The notes under the pieces were generated by a model, which was given only the letters and a program-made list of their open reading frames with translations, was not told the origin of the DNA and did not search any database. From assembly GCA_036346225.1 (NCBI GenBank), contig JARFIW010001190.1, positions 310,001-374,000 on the forward strand: a DNA stretch of 64,000 nucleotides. The letters are read 5' to 3'. Source of the DNA: Platerodrilus igneus (Eukaryota > Arthropoda > Insecta > Coleoptera > Lycidae). The position numbers were made by a program, and so were the translations under genes. How positions within the stretch are numbered: position 1 is the stretch's first letter; each line of letters starts with the position of its first letter. Of the stretch, positions 33,316 through 45,289 are shown in pieces.

Positions 33316-33333
33316 GGCTACCCGAACGTGAGG
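33316..33333 (+). other. Primer-binding site of gypsy element 2
   Basis: TGGCTACCCGAACGTGAG followed by GGGCTCGAATTCC; counterpart of the minus-strand site at 21135-21152. Confidence 0.65.
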
Positions 33334-33456
33334 GGCTCGAATTCCAGATAAAATAAAATCTTATTTTAGAAAAATTGTCGATCTGACAGTAAAAAGTTTA
33401 GTGTATTATAGATCTTGTAAATATTTTGGAAGTGTGTGTAAGTGTAATTGAAACGT

Positions 33457-34720
33457 ATGCAGAGGAAAGAGTGGTTAAGGAGCCAAGGCGTTGAAATAGG
33501 AGCTAGTGACAGTGCCCTAGTTGAGAAATCAAGACAAGAAATGGAGGAAGCAGGAGGTAGTAGGGATCAATCAATGACAGAATCAAAGGAACAAGGAAAT
33601 GAATTAATTTTGAGGATGCTAGAGAAGATGAGTGAGGAATCCAATAAGAAATTTGAAAGAGTGAATGAAACGTTGAGTGGAGTCAGGGAAGACTCAAAAC
33701 GAAGATTTGAGCAACTGAGCCAAGACACGAATCAAAGATTTGAACAAATGAGCCAAGACTCGAAACGAAATTTAAAACTGATAGAAACTTTAACTAAAAA
33801 AATAGACAGATCTACACAAGAATTTAATGAGTTTAAGAACAGTTTGATGGTAAAAATGGGGGAGGTTAAAACTAGGATAGAACGAAATGAGAAGAAGATA
33901 ATAGGTCTCCTACATGAAATGGGATAATTGAAGATTGAAGTTAGAATTTTTTGTGAAGAAGAGATAAATGTGGAAATGACTGAGATAACGGATTCGTGTA
34001 GAGTTCAACAAGGAAGGGTTGAAAGAGAGGTAAGCGGCACAAAACAAAATGTGTCGGCTTTGATGGGGGATGGTCTCAGATTTTATACAGAAAACATCAT
34101 TAGACCAGCAGATAAAATTTTACGGGAATAATAGGGTGAACCTCCAAATTTGTATAAATAGCATACGAAATTTAGTTAATAATTTATATGATGAGCAGGC
34201 GAAATTGAACACGTTAAAGGCTTCGTTGAAAGATCATGCTGAGGCCTAATTTAATAGGTCAAGAAATAGAGTCATATAGTGAGTTCGAGGAAAAGTTCCT
34301 GAAACACTACTGGAGTGACCATAAGCAAGACCAGGTAAGAGATGATTTAATTACAGGAAAATATAAGGGTGGATATGCTGGATCAAGGAGCAGTATGCGA
34401 TTTGCAAGTACAGAATAGGGAAACGGTTGTGTCCACCTTTGGCAGACCGACAAATTATTAAGTATCTTTCGCAACATTTTGAAATTGAGGACAATTTTTA
34501 CCGACAAAGAACAAATGTCAACAGAAATTCTGGACACAACTGGGAACATAGGGGAACAGTTTACAGAAATAACAGTGCAATCAGAAGACCAACGCTTAGA
34601 CCTAGGTTTCAGAGACAGAATAGCTCACAAGACATGAACAGGACCCAGACGGCAACAAGTGTACGGGACTGTGAAAGGAGTACCAGAGACTACACAAAGG
34701 ACATATGCAAAGGTAGTTGA
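33457..34720 (+). pseudogene. Gypsy element 2, gag, degraded
   Basis: ATG at 33457 gives MQRKEWLRSQGVEIG, the same N-terminus as gypsy element 1. Residues about 60-120 hold coiled-coil repeats (RRFEQLSQDTNQRFEQMSQD). The frame is open to 33927, then stops and shifts multiply: 33928-34131, 34236-34418 (SYSEFEEKFLKHYWSDHKQD and GKYKGGYAGSR, capsid region), 34427-34720 (DRQIIKYLSQHFEIE then an Arg/Asn-rich tail). A deletion in the capsid follows HFEIE. Same family as 19617-21010 but much older. Confidence 0.78.
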
Positions 34721-34795
34721 GGGACAACAAGGGCCCAGCGAAGAAAATCGTAATAGACAGGATTTTTAGACAAAGACAAACCACTACATCAACAT

Positions 34796-35386
34796 GTGTA
34801 TAAATACAAACATCCGCGAAAACTTTTAAAAATTGATGAAGAGGTTGAACCGGAAATTAGGAAAAATTTTTGTTTGCCAATAATAGATATAAAAATTTTA
34901 GATCATAATATAGGATTGTTGCTCGATTTCGGAGCAGAGGCGAGTTTGATTTCGGTGAAATTCGTCAGCAAAGTTAAGGAAAAGGTGTGTGATAGGATTA
35001 TGCCAATCAAAAAGAGTCATTTGGTAGCTCCGAATAAAAAGAGATTTGCTGTGGTGAATAGCGTTGTGGTGCTGAGAGTAGAGATAGATTCAGTAAGCTG
35101 TGAGCAGGAGTTTGTTATTGTGCCTGCACTGAAGTTTAAGGAGATTTTAGGTGTCGATTGTATGATGTAGTTGGGGTTAATAATAAATATGGATAGGAGG
35201 AAAGTTAGAATTAGGGACAGGATATTGATCTGGAAAGCAAGTTATGAGGTCACAAAGGATGACACGGGTTTGAGTATTAATGTTATGAGATTAGATAAAG
35301 GAGAGGCTAAAGAGATGGACACAATTAAATGTCAAGAGGAAAGGTTGGAAGAGGTAAAAGCTTTGTTGATAAAAATTCTGAATTAG
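34796..35386 (+). pseudogene. Gypsy element 2, aspartic protease
   Basis: LLLDFGAEASLIS near 34918 is the retropepsin site with the Thr of DTG replaced by Phe, which should abolish activity. SHLVAPNKKRFAVV, EQEFVIVPALKFKEILGVDC follow. A single in-frame TAG at 35168 (Lys in element 1) interrupts the frame, which resumes at once (LGLIINMDR). It ends in the linker CQEERLEEVKALL, where a one-base slip in an A run near 35371 moves the frame into RT. Confidence 0.78.
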
Positions 35387-36024
35387 TAAGTGTAGAGGCG
35401 AGCACAGCGTTAGGTTACAAACATGTTTTGGAAGTGGATAGTTCTGAACCGTTTAACACAAAAATTTATCCAATACCTGCAGCATATTGAGAACAAGTGA
35501 ATGAAGAGCTCACTAAGATGTTGAATGATGGCATAATTGAGTTTTCAAACACGCATTTTCTAAATCCGTTGATTGTGGTGAAAAAAGAATATAATAGTAT
35601 TCGTTTATGCTTAGATGCAAGGAAGATTAATCAGAGGACGAAATCACAATTTCATTGTCCACCTTTTATAGACACACTTTTAACGAGGCTAAGTGCCAAA
35701 TTTATTTTTAGTAAATTAGACTTAAGTTCTTTCTATTACACAAAAATTCTGGAGGTATACAGGGTTTTCCATCGAGAGAAAGTTTATAATTTTAAAGTAG
35801 TACCGTATGGTTTGTCTACGTCAAGTGCAGCATTAATTGAGGCCAGGCAGGCAAGTAGAGGGCCAGATGAACAATTAGCGAGTCAGCACATTAATAATAG
35901 TTTAATTTTTCGTGAAGTAGGTATGAGGATAGTAGTAGGAATTGACGAAAAGACAAGGGTCCATTTGATTAAATATGTAAAGAAGATGAATCTGAGGATT
36001 AGGAAAAGAGTCAGATTCAAGTAG
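35387..36024 (+). pseudogene. Gypsy element 2, N-terminal reverse transcriptase
   Basis: SELVSVEASTALGYKHVLEV (35372-35432), then an in-frame TGA near 35488, then EELTKMLNDGIIEFSNT, LIVVKKE, RLCLDARKIN, FIFSKLDLSSFY and FKVVPYGLSTS (35497-35835): RT fingers and the first palm strand. The YxDD motif, RNase H and integrase are missing; after about 35850 an unassigned stretch leads to the C-terminus RKRVRFK and stop at 36022-36024. This is the same C-terminus as in element 1, so pol was cut internally here too. Confidence 0.75.
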
Positions 36025-36220
36025 AGATAGGTGTAAATAGATAGTGGTAAATAGAGATAGGTTAAATAGATATTTATAGGTAAAGGATAATTGCATGTAA
36101 ATATCAAGTATAGGATAGGGTATAAGTGTAAAGAATAGTTTTGATAGGTATTAAATAGGGATAGGTAATAGGAAAAATACTTGAAAAATCTTAATATTTG
36201 GATGAAAATAAAACAAAGGT
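36025..36220 (+). repeat. Purine-rich tract after pol
   Basis: GATAGGTGTAAATAGATAG-like repeats; counterpart of 18000-18550 in element 1. Confidence 0.65.
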
Positions 36221-36249
36221 TTTAGTTATTCCTCGAATTCGAATAGAGG

Positions 36250-36567
36250 GATTGTACTGTGGATTTCTAGGGTTAAGTCAATGTACATAGGACAAACAAT
36301 TATTTATTTGTAGGTACCCTGTATATAAAGGTCTATTTAGAATTTAGAACGTTTCAGTATAATTAAATAGGAATAGGACAATGTAAAATAATGAAGGTTT
36401 AACTTTTTTGCTTCAATTTAGAACTAGAATAATAATTAATTACTAATAAGATCACTGGCAAGGTTAGAAGTAGAGTACAAATGTGTTATAATAAAAGCTT
36501 TTTAGGTTGAACGTAAAGTAAATTCACACTATTATGGCTCGATTTTTACAGTGAAGATGCGTAGTCC
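36250..36567 (+). repeat. Probable gypsy element 2 3' LTR remnant
   Basis: Starts after a purine run (GAATAGAGGGA, a possible PPT). Only the last 95 bp (36473-36567) match the 5' LTR end clearly. A TATA-like CTGTATATAAAGG lies at 36310-36322. Confidence 0.45.
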
Positions 36568-38892
36568 CAATGTTGGGTGAACATAAAATTGCAGTGTTCC
36601 TTTAGAACTCGGCTCGCTACTTCTTGTCCCTCTCTTAGAGCGTCATAATAATTGCAGTGGATTCTTTGAATCGTGCCCCATTTATGAATTTTTACTTACC
36701 CTAGCTGAACTCAAAACCGAACTCCTCCAATCTTTACCTGAATAAAACAATTTATGCTTCCCCCAGCTTTCTTCTACGGCTATTTATCTCTCTGAACACC
36801 TCTATAGTAAAAAAAAAAAAGAATTCAAAAATAAAATTTTTCGACAAAACATACACCCTTTTATTCATGTGACATAAATTATGTTTTACACAATCTCAAT
36901 ATTTACAAATTATTTACAATACAATATTTCACACTTTAAATTAATCTAAATTTTCGTAAATTTTATGTTCCTCTATACCTCAACATTCTATTTAAAAGTA
37001 GATGGGCCTATCCTGAAACAATAAATTTACTTTTTCCAGGTCTATAATGAGCTCTGTATAATCCCCTTTTATTCTGTATGCATAAATTATTGCATTATCA
37101 AATTACACTAGCGATTCGTTTACTCCTTATATTAAATAAAAATTTTATTCATGTATTTACATGCTCAGATTTAAAATGAAGAGTGTTTTTCCATATGTTA
37201 ATCAAATTAATCTTCAGTTCATAAAATTTTCACCAAGTAACTCAAATCACTCATAGTTTTTATAATTCAATACAAGCACAACAGTTCAATAAAATGAATT
37301 CGTTACCTGGAGTGTTCTCCGGAATCACCACCTCAGTAAATGACGTCCACCAAGCTCACGTTCATGGCCTACAATCAATTTCTGCTTTCTAACTGGGACA
37401 ACCAGTCCATCTCGGCTCCTTCATATTCCCCCAACGATTTGTAAATGCCTTCCATACAGCTCACCATCCAGAGTCCAAACTCCACTTAACGTCCAACCAG
37501 CACTCTTGTTCCAGATGAAATTCAATCGCTTATCTCAGTAACATCCAGCATTACTTGTTATAATTATTTATACAAATATGTTCAGTTCGTTTGCTTCAAT
37601 TGCACCTACTTGTACTTATATAACACTAAAAAATACATTCGGCAGACTGCACTATCACCCAGTTTTTAAGCTAGGATGTCTTCTCAACGGTACTCAATGT
37701 AAGCAAAATGAATCAGAAAATAAGCGAAAAATAAGAGAGTCTTGCCACCTCCGGCAAGGTTTATATAAGCTTAAAACCCCCCTTTTGTGACGTATTTTCA
37801 CTCAGCTTTCTTTGAACTGTAGCAACCTCCACACCATTCTACAAAATTCTCCCGTACAAAACAACATTACTAACTTTTAAAACTACGAATTTCACCACTC
37901 CAACGACACTTTAATTTGAAAAACTAATTAAACTGGTCAACCGTCCGCATTTTCCGTGTAAAACCGTCCCTCTACTATTTCTTCTGACGGATCGTAAACA
38001 CATTTCTTATGTCCGCGTCTATATTGTTATTGCACTCACGCTCTAATAATCACATTGTTTTCTTTCTGTCTTGTCTTCCTACTGACAAAGTCGACGTTAT
38101 TTTCACTCTACTGTTATCTTTATTTACCGCATATTTACCGTCTTTCTTACAGTCCCACTATTGCCATGTCGTCTACGGTTAGTGCCCTTTCTACACGTGC
38201 GCCGTGATAAATTAATAACGTTCACAAACATGTTGCATCTTCATCCCGCTTATTTATTGTTTACAATACACTCTTCTGTCATGCTCTTGAAAACTGTTCG
38301 TCATATAGCCACCTGTTTTATTTTCCATCTTACTCTGTTACTTTATAACGATTCTCTGTCCCTTAATTTTAATAATTTGTTAGCAAACTACTCGCCCGCT
38401 TGTTAACCTTATATCTGTCCGTTGGACACTACTTTGAAATGCTTTCATAACGTATTCTAGCCTACACTAGATTAGCTTATCTCCCTAAGCGTTTATTCCT
38501 TAAACTCCTTGGCTGTGTTCAACTTGTTTTCTGCCTTAAACATTGTAGCATTCTACGAATTTTATAAATGTGCGTTACTAAATTATCGAATTTTACCTTG
38601 CAGAGCTTTAATAATGCAAATCTTTTGTACGCAATCTTCAACCTTGCATTAAATTAACGTCTATAAATTATTGAATTGAACCTTCATTAAAATATGCCCT
38701 TTATCCCAATCCAATTAATTCTAAGAGTAATAAATAAATTATTAATTTGAACCTACATATTATACTGTCCGTTTTTATACCAACTTAATTAATAATAAAT
38801 GTAATAAATGAATTCTTGTTTTCTAAGTGCAGGGTGCTTACATAACTACATGCTTGTCCAATTTACACATGGTTAGCCTTACTCATCATTGC
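36568..38892 (-). mobile_element. LTR-like insertion abutting gypsy element 2
   Basis: A 2.3 kb segment whose left end has two units starting AATTGCAGTG (36588 and 36650) and whose right end is CATCATTGCAA against a (TA)n tract. This is the same architecture as 31373-33119. On the minus strand GCTTATATAAACC near 37763-37775 followed about 30 bp later by AAGACTCTC is a plausible LTR promoter. Frames at 37578-37790 and 38161-38406 are unrecognisable. No coding region and no partner LTR in the window, so at most a solo LTR. Confidence 0.45.
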
Positions 38893-38973
38893 AATATATG
38901 TATATATATTTAAATATATATATATATATATATTTATATATATTTATATATATTTATATATATTTATATATAT
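38893..38973. repeat. (TA)n tract with TATT interruptions
   Basis: TA repeats containing four regular TATATATTTATA units. Confidence 0.95.
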
Positions 38974-38977
38974 AGTA

Positions 38978-39062
38978 CTGTGACTAGACCCCGCGTAGGG
39001 CCTCTCTAATGTTGCTGTGGTACGCCTATAAGTTGGGCAACGCTAATATGTACTGTGACTTA
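38978..39062 (-). repeat. Short minisatellite next to the TA tract
   Basis: On the minus strand, units start TCACAGTACATATTAGCG, CCACAGCAACATTAGAG and TCACAGTACTA, each with a GCCC-rich core; related in layout to the units at 61500-61690. Confidence 0.5.
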
Positions 39063-40129
39063 GGTATAACGAACTGTATTAATGAGAATGCAACAGGAAA
39101 TAGGAAATTACTATTTCACTTTTTTTTTACTTGCCTGGCTAGCTCAACAGGAATTATGCCGTTGAATTTACAAAAATAAACAAAACACAGAAATCTCAAG
39201 ACATATTTGTGCATTCGAAAACACTTTTCCTACATGCAAAGAAATATAAAACAGTTTACAGCTTTAGTTCATACATAAAATTATTCCTCAATTATTACTA
39301 AAATAATTCTTACCTAATTTTTGGTAAAATTACAGAACTCAAATTTCGTGTTTTATGATACACAAAAATTTATTTTATTTTCTATTGTGAATAATTTACT
39401 TATGTTTTATTACCCCACTCGTGAGTGGGATTCACTAATGACGCTGCACAGATAATTAATTAAAAAAAAACGCTTCAAACTCTGACCTCAACATTTGCTA
39501 AATATTATCTTCCTTACAAATAAAAAATTTTATTCAACATTAAGAACTTATTCTAGCGTACATATATTTAAATATTTTTTAATAGTTACAAACAAAGTAT
39601 CATAATTTATACTTGTAAAAGCAGCACTTATCAACACCTCATTTCCTACATCAACAGTATTAAATACTTCCTGGATCTACCTTAAATAGGCGTTAAAATT
39701 ACAATTTACTAAAGCGCATTTATTGTTAGAAATCCTTCGTCTTAACTTTCAGTTTGGCGTTAGAACATCAGTTTGCAAGTGCATTTTTATTGTTAATTAC
39801 GGAACTACGATGAGCTTGATTACAAATCATTCGAAGTATTTGTTTCATGTCGTAAAATAGTTTAAAGCATGCAACTTTGCATAATCGATTTACTCAAGAA
39901 ATAATGAATAGTGAATCGCCGAATACTGAATCTCGAATTAATCTTTACTCAGACTTACACAGTCAATCTTATGAAAAAAGACTACTGAATGAATCGTTCT
40001 AATTCGGTTTCTGTTTATATACAAAAATTTTAACTACGTCGCTTTTTTCAAACGATTTCAGATTTATTTCAAAAGAAGACATACCCGGGTAATGTAGTAT
40101 TTACGAAAATATCGTATAATGATCTAGTT

Positions 40130-40140
40130 AGTGTAAAGCT
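40130..40140. repeat. Target-site duplication, 3' side of the RTE element
   Basis: AGTGTAAAGCT, repeated exactly at 44471-44481. The uninterrupted site is AGCTTTACACT at 50523-50533 in the other arm. Confidence 0.9.
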
Positions 40141-41195
40141 CATCATCATTAGGTCTTCAGTCCTAGAACTGGTTAGACGCGTACCATCATTGTTCCCTAT
40201 TCTGAACTAACCTACAGATTTCCCTGAAATATGCACAGTTTGCATCTATAACTGTCTGATCTAGGTCTACATCTACCTCTTTTTTCCTATCTGTGCTTGT
40301 AATATATCACATCCTATTGCCCAAAAATGCCTTAGATCGTATTCCGCCCTACTATTTCTCTTTTTCCCCAGATATCCTTGTTCTCCTACTATTTCTGTCA
40401 CTTATTTGTTATTATCTTTGTCTGTCCATGCTATCGTCCTCATACATCTAAAGCACAGCATTTCAAAAGGCTGCTACCGTTTTTCTGTCTGCGTTTCAGA
40501 CTGACCGTATTTCATAGGCATACTGTGCTGTGCTCCACACATATGCTTTCAACAATTTTCTTCTTCTATGTTTGTTGTCTTTCCTCATAGGCGCTGTTCT
40601 TTCTTGTTAGATGCAGTTCGATCACTTTCTATTGTTTTACAGTTATATCCCCTATTTCTCCGACCTTCAATGGTTGTGAAGGGAGGTAAGCAGCCTGTGA
40701 CTGCCAAGTTCCCCCAACACTTAACCATTTGGCGATTTAATGTATTTTCCAATTTATCTTTTCGCACAGTCAACATTAGTTTCAGGTATTTCGCTACCAA
40801 CAACTAGTTGTTTATACTAATCATCAGATTTATCTGCGCTTACTTTTTCGTCATTAGGTTTTCCGTCTCAAAACTGGTTGGACATGTACCTGCACTTATT
40901 TATATTCTGAGCTAGCCTACATAGTTCCCTGAAATTCTCACACCGCATGTGTATTCAGCTCGTTCCCTTTCTATTATTTTCTAATTTTATACCCTAATTT
41001 ACCGAGATTCAGTGAAGGAGGTTAAGCAACCTGTGGCTACCAAGATCCCCCAACACTTAGACATTTGCCGAAATAATGGTTTTCCAGTAAATCCTTTCAC
41101 ATACTTAACATTATTCGAGAATATTGCCCTACCAATTTTTGTAGTTACTTATAATAATCATTATGTTTAAGCACAGTTATCTTTTCGTCATTAGT
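40141..41195 (-). repeat. Tandem duplicated 3' ends of the RTE element
   Basis: The phrase CGTCATTAG/CATCATTAGG plus the reverse of the ORF's last codons appears at 40145, 40850 and 41188. The 3' UTR block with GTGTTGGGGG and AGGTTGCTTAACCTCC (minus strand) appears at about 41060-41020 and 40722-40676. The last copy extends back into the ORF to about 40590, homologous to 41440-41660. Confidence 0.75.
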
Positions 41196-44170
41196 TTATC
41201 CATCTTGGGATTGGTTGGATGCGTACCTCCATTGATTTCTATTCTGGGCTAGCCTACACATCTCCCTGAAACCTCTACAGCCTACATCTTTTACTATTTG
41301 TGTGCAGTAGTCTAATCTAGGTCTGCCTCTTCTTCTCTTTTTTCCTATCTCTGCTTCTAATATATTCCGCACTATTTCCTCATGCCGTAGTATGTGGCAT
41401 ATCATCCTATCTCTCCTATTTTTTACCGTTTTCCACATATTTCTTTCTTCCCCTACCATTTTTAGTATCTCTTCGTTCTTAACTTTGTCTGTCCATGATA
41501 TCTTCATCATACGTCTGTAGCACCACATTTCAAATGCTTCTACCTTTTTATTGTCCGCTTCTCCTACTGTCCAGGCTTCACAGCCGTACAGTGCTGTGCT
41601 CCACACATATGTTTTAAGCAATCTTTCCCTTGTTTCTATGTTTGTGGTCTTTGAGCATAGTAGTTGCTTTTTCTTGTTAAATATTGCACGACCTTGTGCT
41701 AATCTTTGTTTTATATCTTTTGTGCTTTTCCCATCTTGCGTTATTTGGCTTCCTAGGTAGCAGAAATCCTTAATCTCTTGTAAGTTCGTGTTACACACTT
41801 GTATTCTTGTTTTTGATTTATTTTCCCCATCTTTGCAAACTAGAACTTTAGTTTTAGTTTTGTTAATTTTTATACCGTATCTCTCTGTTAGAACCGTTTC
41901 CATTTCATTAAGAGCAGCTTCTAACTCTTCCTTGTTAGACGCTAATACCGCTATATCATCTGCAAATCTAAGCTTATCAATTTTTTGTCCCTGCATAGTA
42001 ATTCCAAATGTCTTCCTGCATTTGACAGTATTCATTGCCTCTTCTATGTACAAGTTAAAAATCAATGGGGATAGGGCACATCCCTGTCTCATCCCTTTCC
42101 TAATGTTTACTTCTCTACGTTCCTGCTCTAATTCTATTACTGCTGTTTGCTCTTTGTATAAGCTATGTACTATTCGTCTATCCCTATAACTCATTCCAAT
42201 CTTTTTGAGTATTTCAAACATTTTTTTCCAATTTACATTGTCGAATGCTTTTTTCAGATCTACAAACCCTATATACCTGCTTTCCCCTTTTTCTATTGTT
42301 TTCTCCATTATCACTCTCAGAGCTAAAATAGACACCCGTGTTCCCTGTTTCGCCTAAACCCAAATTGGTCTTCTCCTAGTATTTCTTCAGCTCGTTTTTC
42401 CATTCGTCTTTGCACAATTCTAGTTAATATATTTGACACGTGTGCTGACAAACTTATTGTTCGAAAATTTTTACATCTATCCGCGTCTTTCTTTTTTGGT
42501 ATGGTTACTATGATGCTACGTTTGAAATTTTTGGGTATCTCGCCTGTCTCATACATATAGCTTACAAGTTGGAAAAGACGTTCTGTTACTGCTAGTCCAG
42601 CTGCTTTTAGAGTTTCTGCTTGCACCTTATCTGTACCCGGCGCCTTACCATTTTTCAGACTCTTTAATGCTAATTCAAACTCGTCTCGAAGTATAGGATA
42701 TCCCAAGTCATCATTTTCAATGTCTGATTCCTGTTCTAATGTAGTTAGTTCCTCTCCTGCATATAAATTCCCTATATATTCTTGCCATCTACTCACTTTT
42801 TCTACGTTTTCTATAATGACGTTTCCTTGTGCGTTTCTTATATTTTTGCTATACGGTTTTATATCCCTAAAATTCATTCTATTTAATTTGCATGCTTTGT
42901 CTGTCTTTTCTATTTCCATCTTAGTTTGTACCTCTTTGCACTTTTCATCAATCCATTGTTCTTTAGCTTTCCTGCATTTTCGAATAATTTCCCATTTTAT
43001 GGCTTTGTATCTCTGTTTTCCTGTTTCGTCTGATTTATTTTTGTATTTTCGTCTTTCTCCTATTAAATTCACAATATCCTTTGTTATCCATGCTTTCTTA
43101 TTTTCTTTTTGTGTATACACCAGAATATCTCTGGCCGCCATGTCTAGGCTGGATTTAATGTTATTCCATTCTGTTTCTACTTCCTTAGTTTCAGATATTT
43201 TCCCGATATCATTCAGCAATTCATTTGACTTTTTTTCGAATCTTACTTGAATATCTTTATCTTTTAGTTTCTCTAAGTCCAAGTGCCTTTTTCCATTCCT
43301 TTTTTTCAGATTTTTAAATATAAGTGCGGCCTTCATAATTACGATGTTGTGGTCAGTATCTATATCTGCTTCTGGGTAGCTTCTACAGTCTTTTACTTGA
43401 TACCTAAACCGTTGTCTAACAAGAATGTAATCTAATTGATATCTTTCTATATCTCCTGGCATCTTCTACGTATATCGTCTTCTAGCATGATGTTGAAATA
43501 ATGTGCTTGTGATGATTAAATTGTTCTTGTCGCAAAATTCTACCAGCCTATTTCCCCTGTCGTTTTTCGTGCCTAAACCAAATCTACCTACTACCGCTCT
43601 TTCCCTCCCCTCACCTACCATGGCATTAAAATCCCCCGTAATTATTAAATTTTCATGTCCTTTTACGTATCTTAATATGTCTTCGATATCTTTGTAGATG
43701 GCTTCTACCTTTTCGTCACTGTAGCTAGAGGTGGGCATGTATACTTGTATTATTACTGTGTTTACCGGTTTAGATTCTAATCTAACCATGAGTACTCTTT
43801 CGTTCTTTTGTAAGTAATTTTCTACACAATATCCTATTTTTTTCCGCATAACTATCCCCACACCCAAATTTCCTTCCTCTGCTGCTGTATGAATTACCCT
43901 GAAGTCTCCACTCCAAAAATCCCCCGCCTCTGGCCACCGAACTTCGCTGATCCCTACTATGTCTAGTGATAACCTATTCATTTCGATTTTTAGGTTCTCT
44001 AGCTTACCTACTTGCTTCATACTTCTAACATTCCACGCTCCGACTAGCAGAATGTTCCCGACTCTTATTTTTAACTTTCCGATCGCATCCTCCGAAGTAG
44101 TCCCCTGCCGGAGATCCGAATGGGGGACTATTTTAACTCCGGAATCTTTTACCCCAGAGAATGCCATCAT
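41196..44170 (-). pseudogene. RTE-clade endonuclease/reverse transcriptase
   Basis: About 990 codons. ATG at 44170. Apurinic-type endonuclease: LLVGAWNVRSM, DIVGISEVRWP, IITGDFNAMVG (44050-43620), ending YQLDYILV after an in-frame TAG at 43466-43468, where Trp is expected. RT: KNGKAPGTDKVQAETL (42650), RSIIVTIPKK, FRTISLS, DQFGFRR; a one-base frameshift near 42340; then SRYIGFVDLKKAFDNVNW, GMRQGCALSPLIFNLYIE, KLRFADDIAVLAS (41990-41950). The C-terminal domain includes ALYGCEAWT, RRMMKISWTDK and RRGRPRLDY. With one stop and one shift it is a young, barely broken copy. No PCNA-type or RNase H domain seen. Confidence 0.9.
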
Positions 44171-44470
44171 GTTTGTAACAATTTAAGTACGCTGTGTACT
44201 TGGGAGATAATGTGGTGGTTTCCCGTTGCCTTCTACATCGCAGTAGTGTGTCTTAGACTGCCATACCGACCGCTATGGTTTCTGCCAATCTAAGTACCGA
44301 AAGAGCCGCTGCCCTCTTTCGAGGACAGGTCTTATTCTGGTTCCTCACTAACGACCCTCCTACTTTGGTTGGACCTGTAGTTTGGCTCTTTAGCTCATTA
44401 GAACACGCAAGCCATTTCACCTGTTCTAGTAATTTAAAACTTCGGCAAGGTGCAGGTCCATTCGAAATGG

Positions 44471-44481
44471 AGTGTAAAGCT
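44471..44481. repeat. Target-site duplication, 5' side of the RTE element
   Basis: AGTGTAAAGCT; pair of 40130-40140. Confidence 0.9.
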
Positions 44482-45289
44482 ATGATTTATTTTAATCGTA
44501 TAACGTGTGGTCTATTTTTTTCTAATACACAAAGTTAAAGTTTGCGGCCTCTATCTTTCTAATTGTAATACGTAAGGCTATTAAACTCGCTAATCTTATA
44601 TTGCATTTTTTTGCATCGGGGCGTTTATTCATTGATGCAAATAATCAAGTTATTTAATGACTTTTAGGACAATTTCTTAGTAACGTAACGCATCCTTTAA
44701 AAGAAAATCCTGAGAGTTTTTAACCATCATAAATATTTTATTTCTGGTTCCAAACAATCTACACACGGGATTTATCTTTGCCTTAAAGATGCGTTAAACT
44801 ATTTTATGCTATTCTCTTCCGAGAATGCAATGTAGAAAAATGATTATTTTACTTTTGTTTTAAATGATATATCGACACATGGAAGTCAACTACATAACTA
44901 ATTAAACTTCGCAAATGAGTTATAATGCTTTTTATAGTATCATCAATGATTAATAAAGTACGGATTTCAGTAATTTTAAACGCATTTTAAGGTATCTTAA
45001 GAGTAATTATTTTCATATACACGGTATAAATAAATTTGAACGGTTTTTGTATTTATATCTTAAAATGAAGCTCAGTTTTTACTAAGAATAGAATGAGTAT
45101 GTACACAAAATATCTCTCAAGAGTAATTATATGTACACGCGGCTCAAATTAGGGCTTTTTAAGTTTATAATCTTTTCACATTCTGCAATAAATTTAATAC
45201 ACGGGAATTACATAATAAGGTTAATAATAATCAATTAGAACACTGTGGCACGATACAGATCAAAATGATCAATACCCCTTTACCACAAA

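Larger units (their letters stand above)
40141..44470 (-). mobile_element. RTE-clade LINE with three tandem 3' ends
   Basis: Minus-strand element bounded by an 11 bp duplication. Order from its 5' end: UTR of about 300 bp containing GAAGGCAACGGGAAACCACC, ORF 44170-41196, 3' UTR, and then two additional diverged copies of the ORF end plus 3' UTR (to about 40850, and to 40141). The element ends with CTAATGATGATG, an ATG-type tail. Confidence 0.88.

Noticed and set aside
41551..43250. Plus-strand frames at 41551, 41788 and 42720
   Set aside because: Antisense shadows of the RTE-clade endonuclease/RT.
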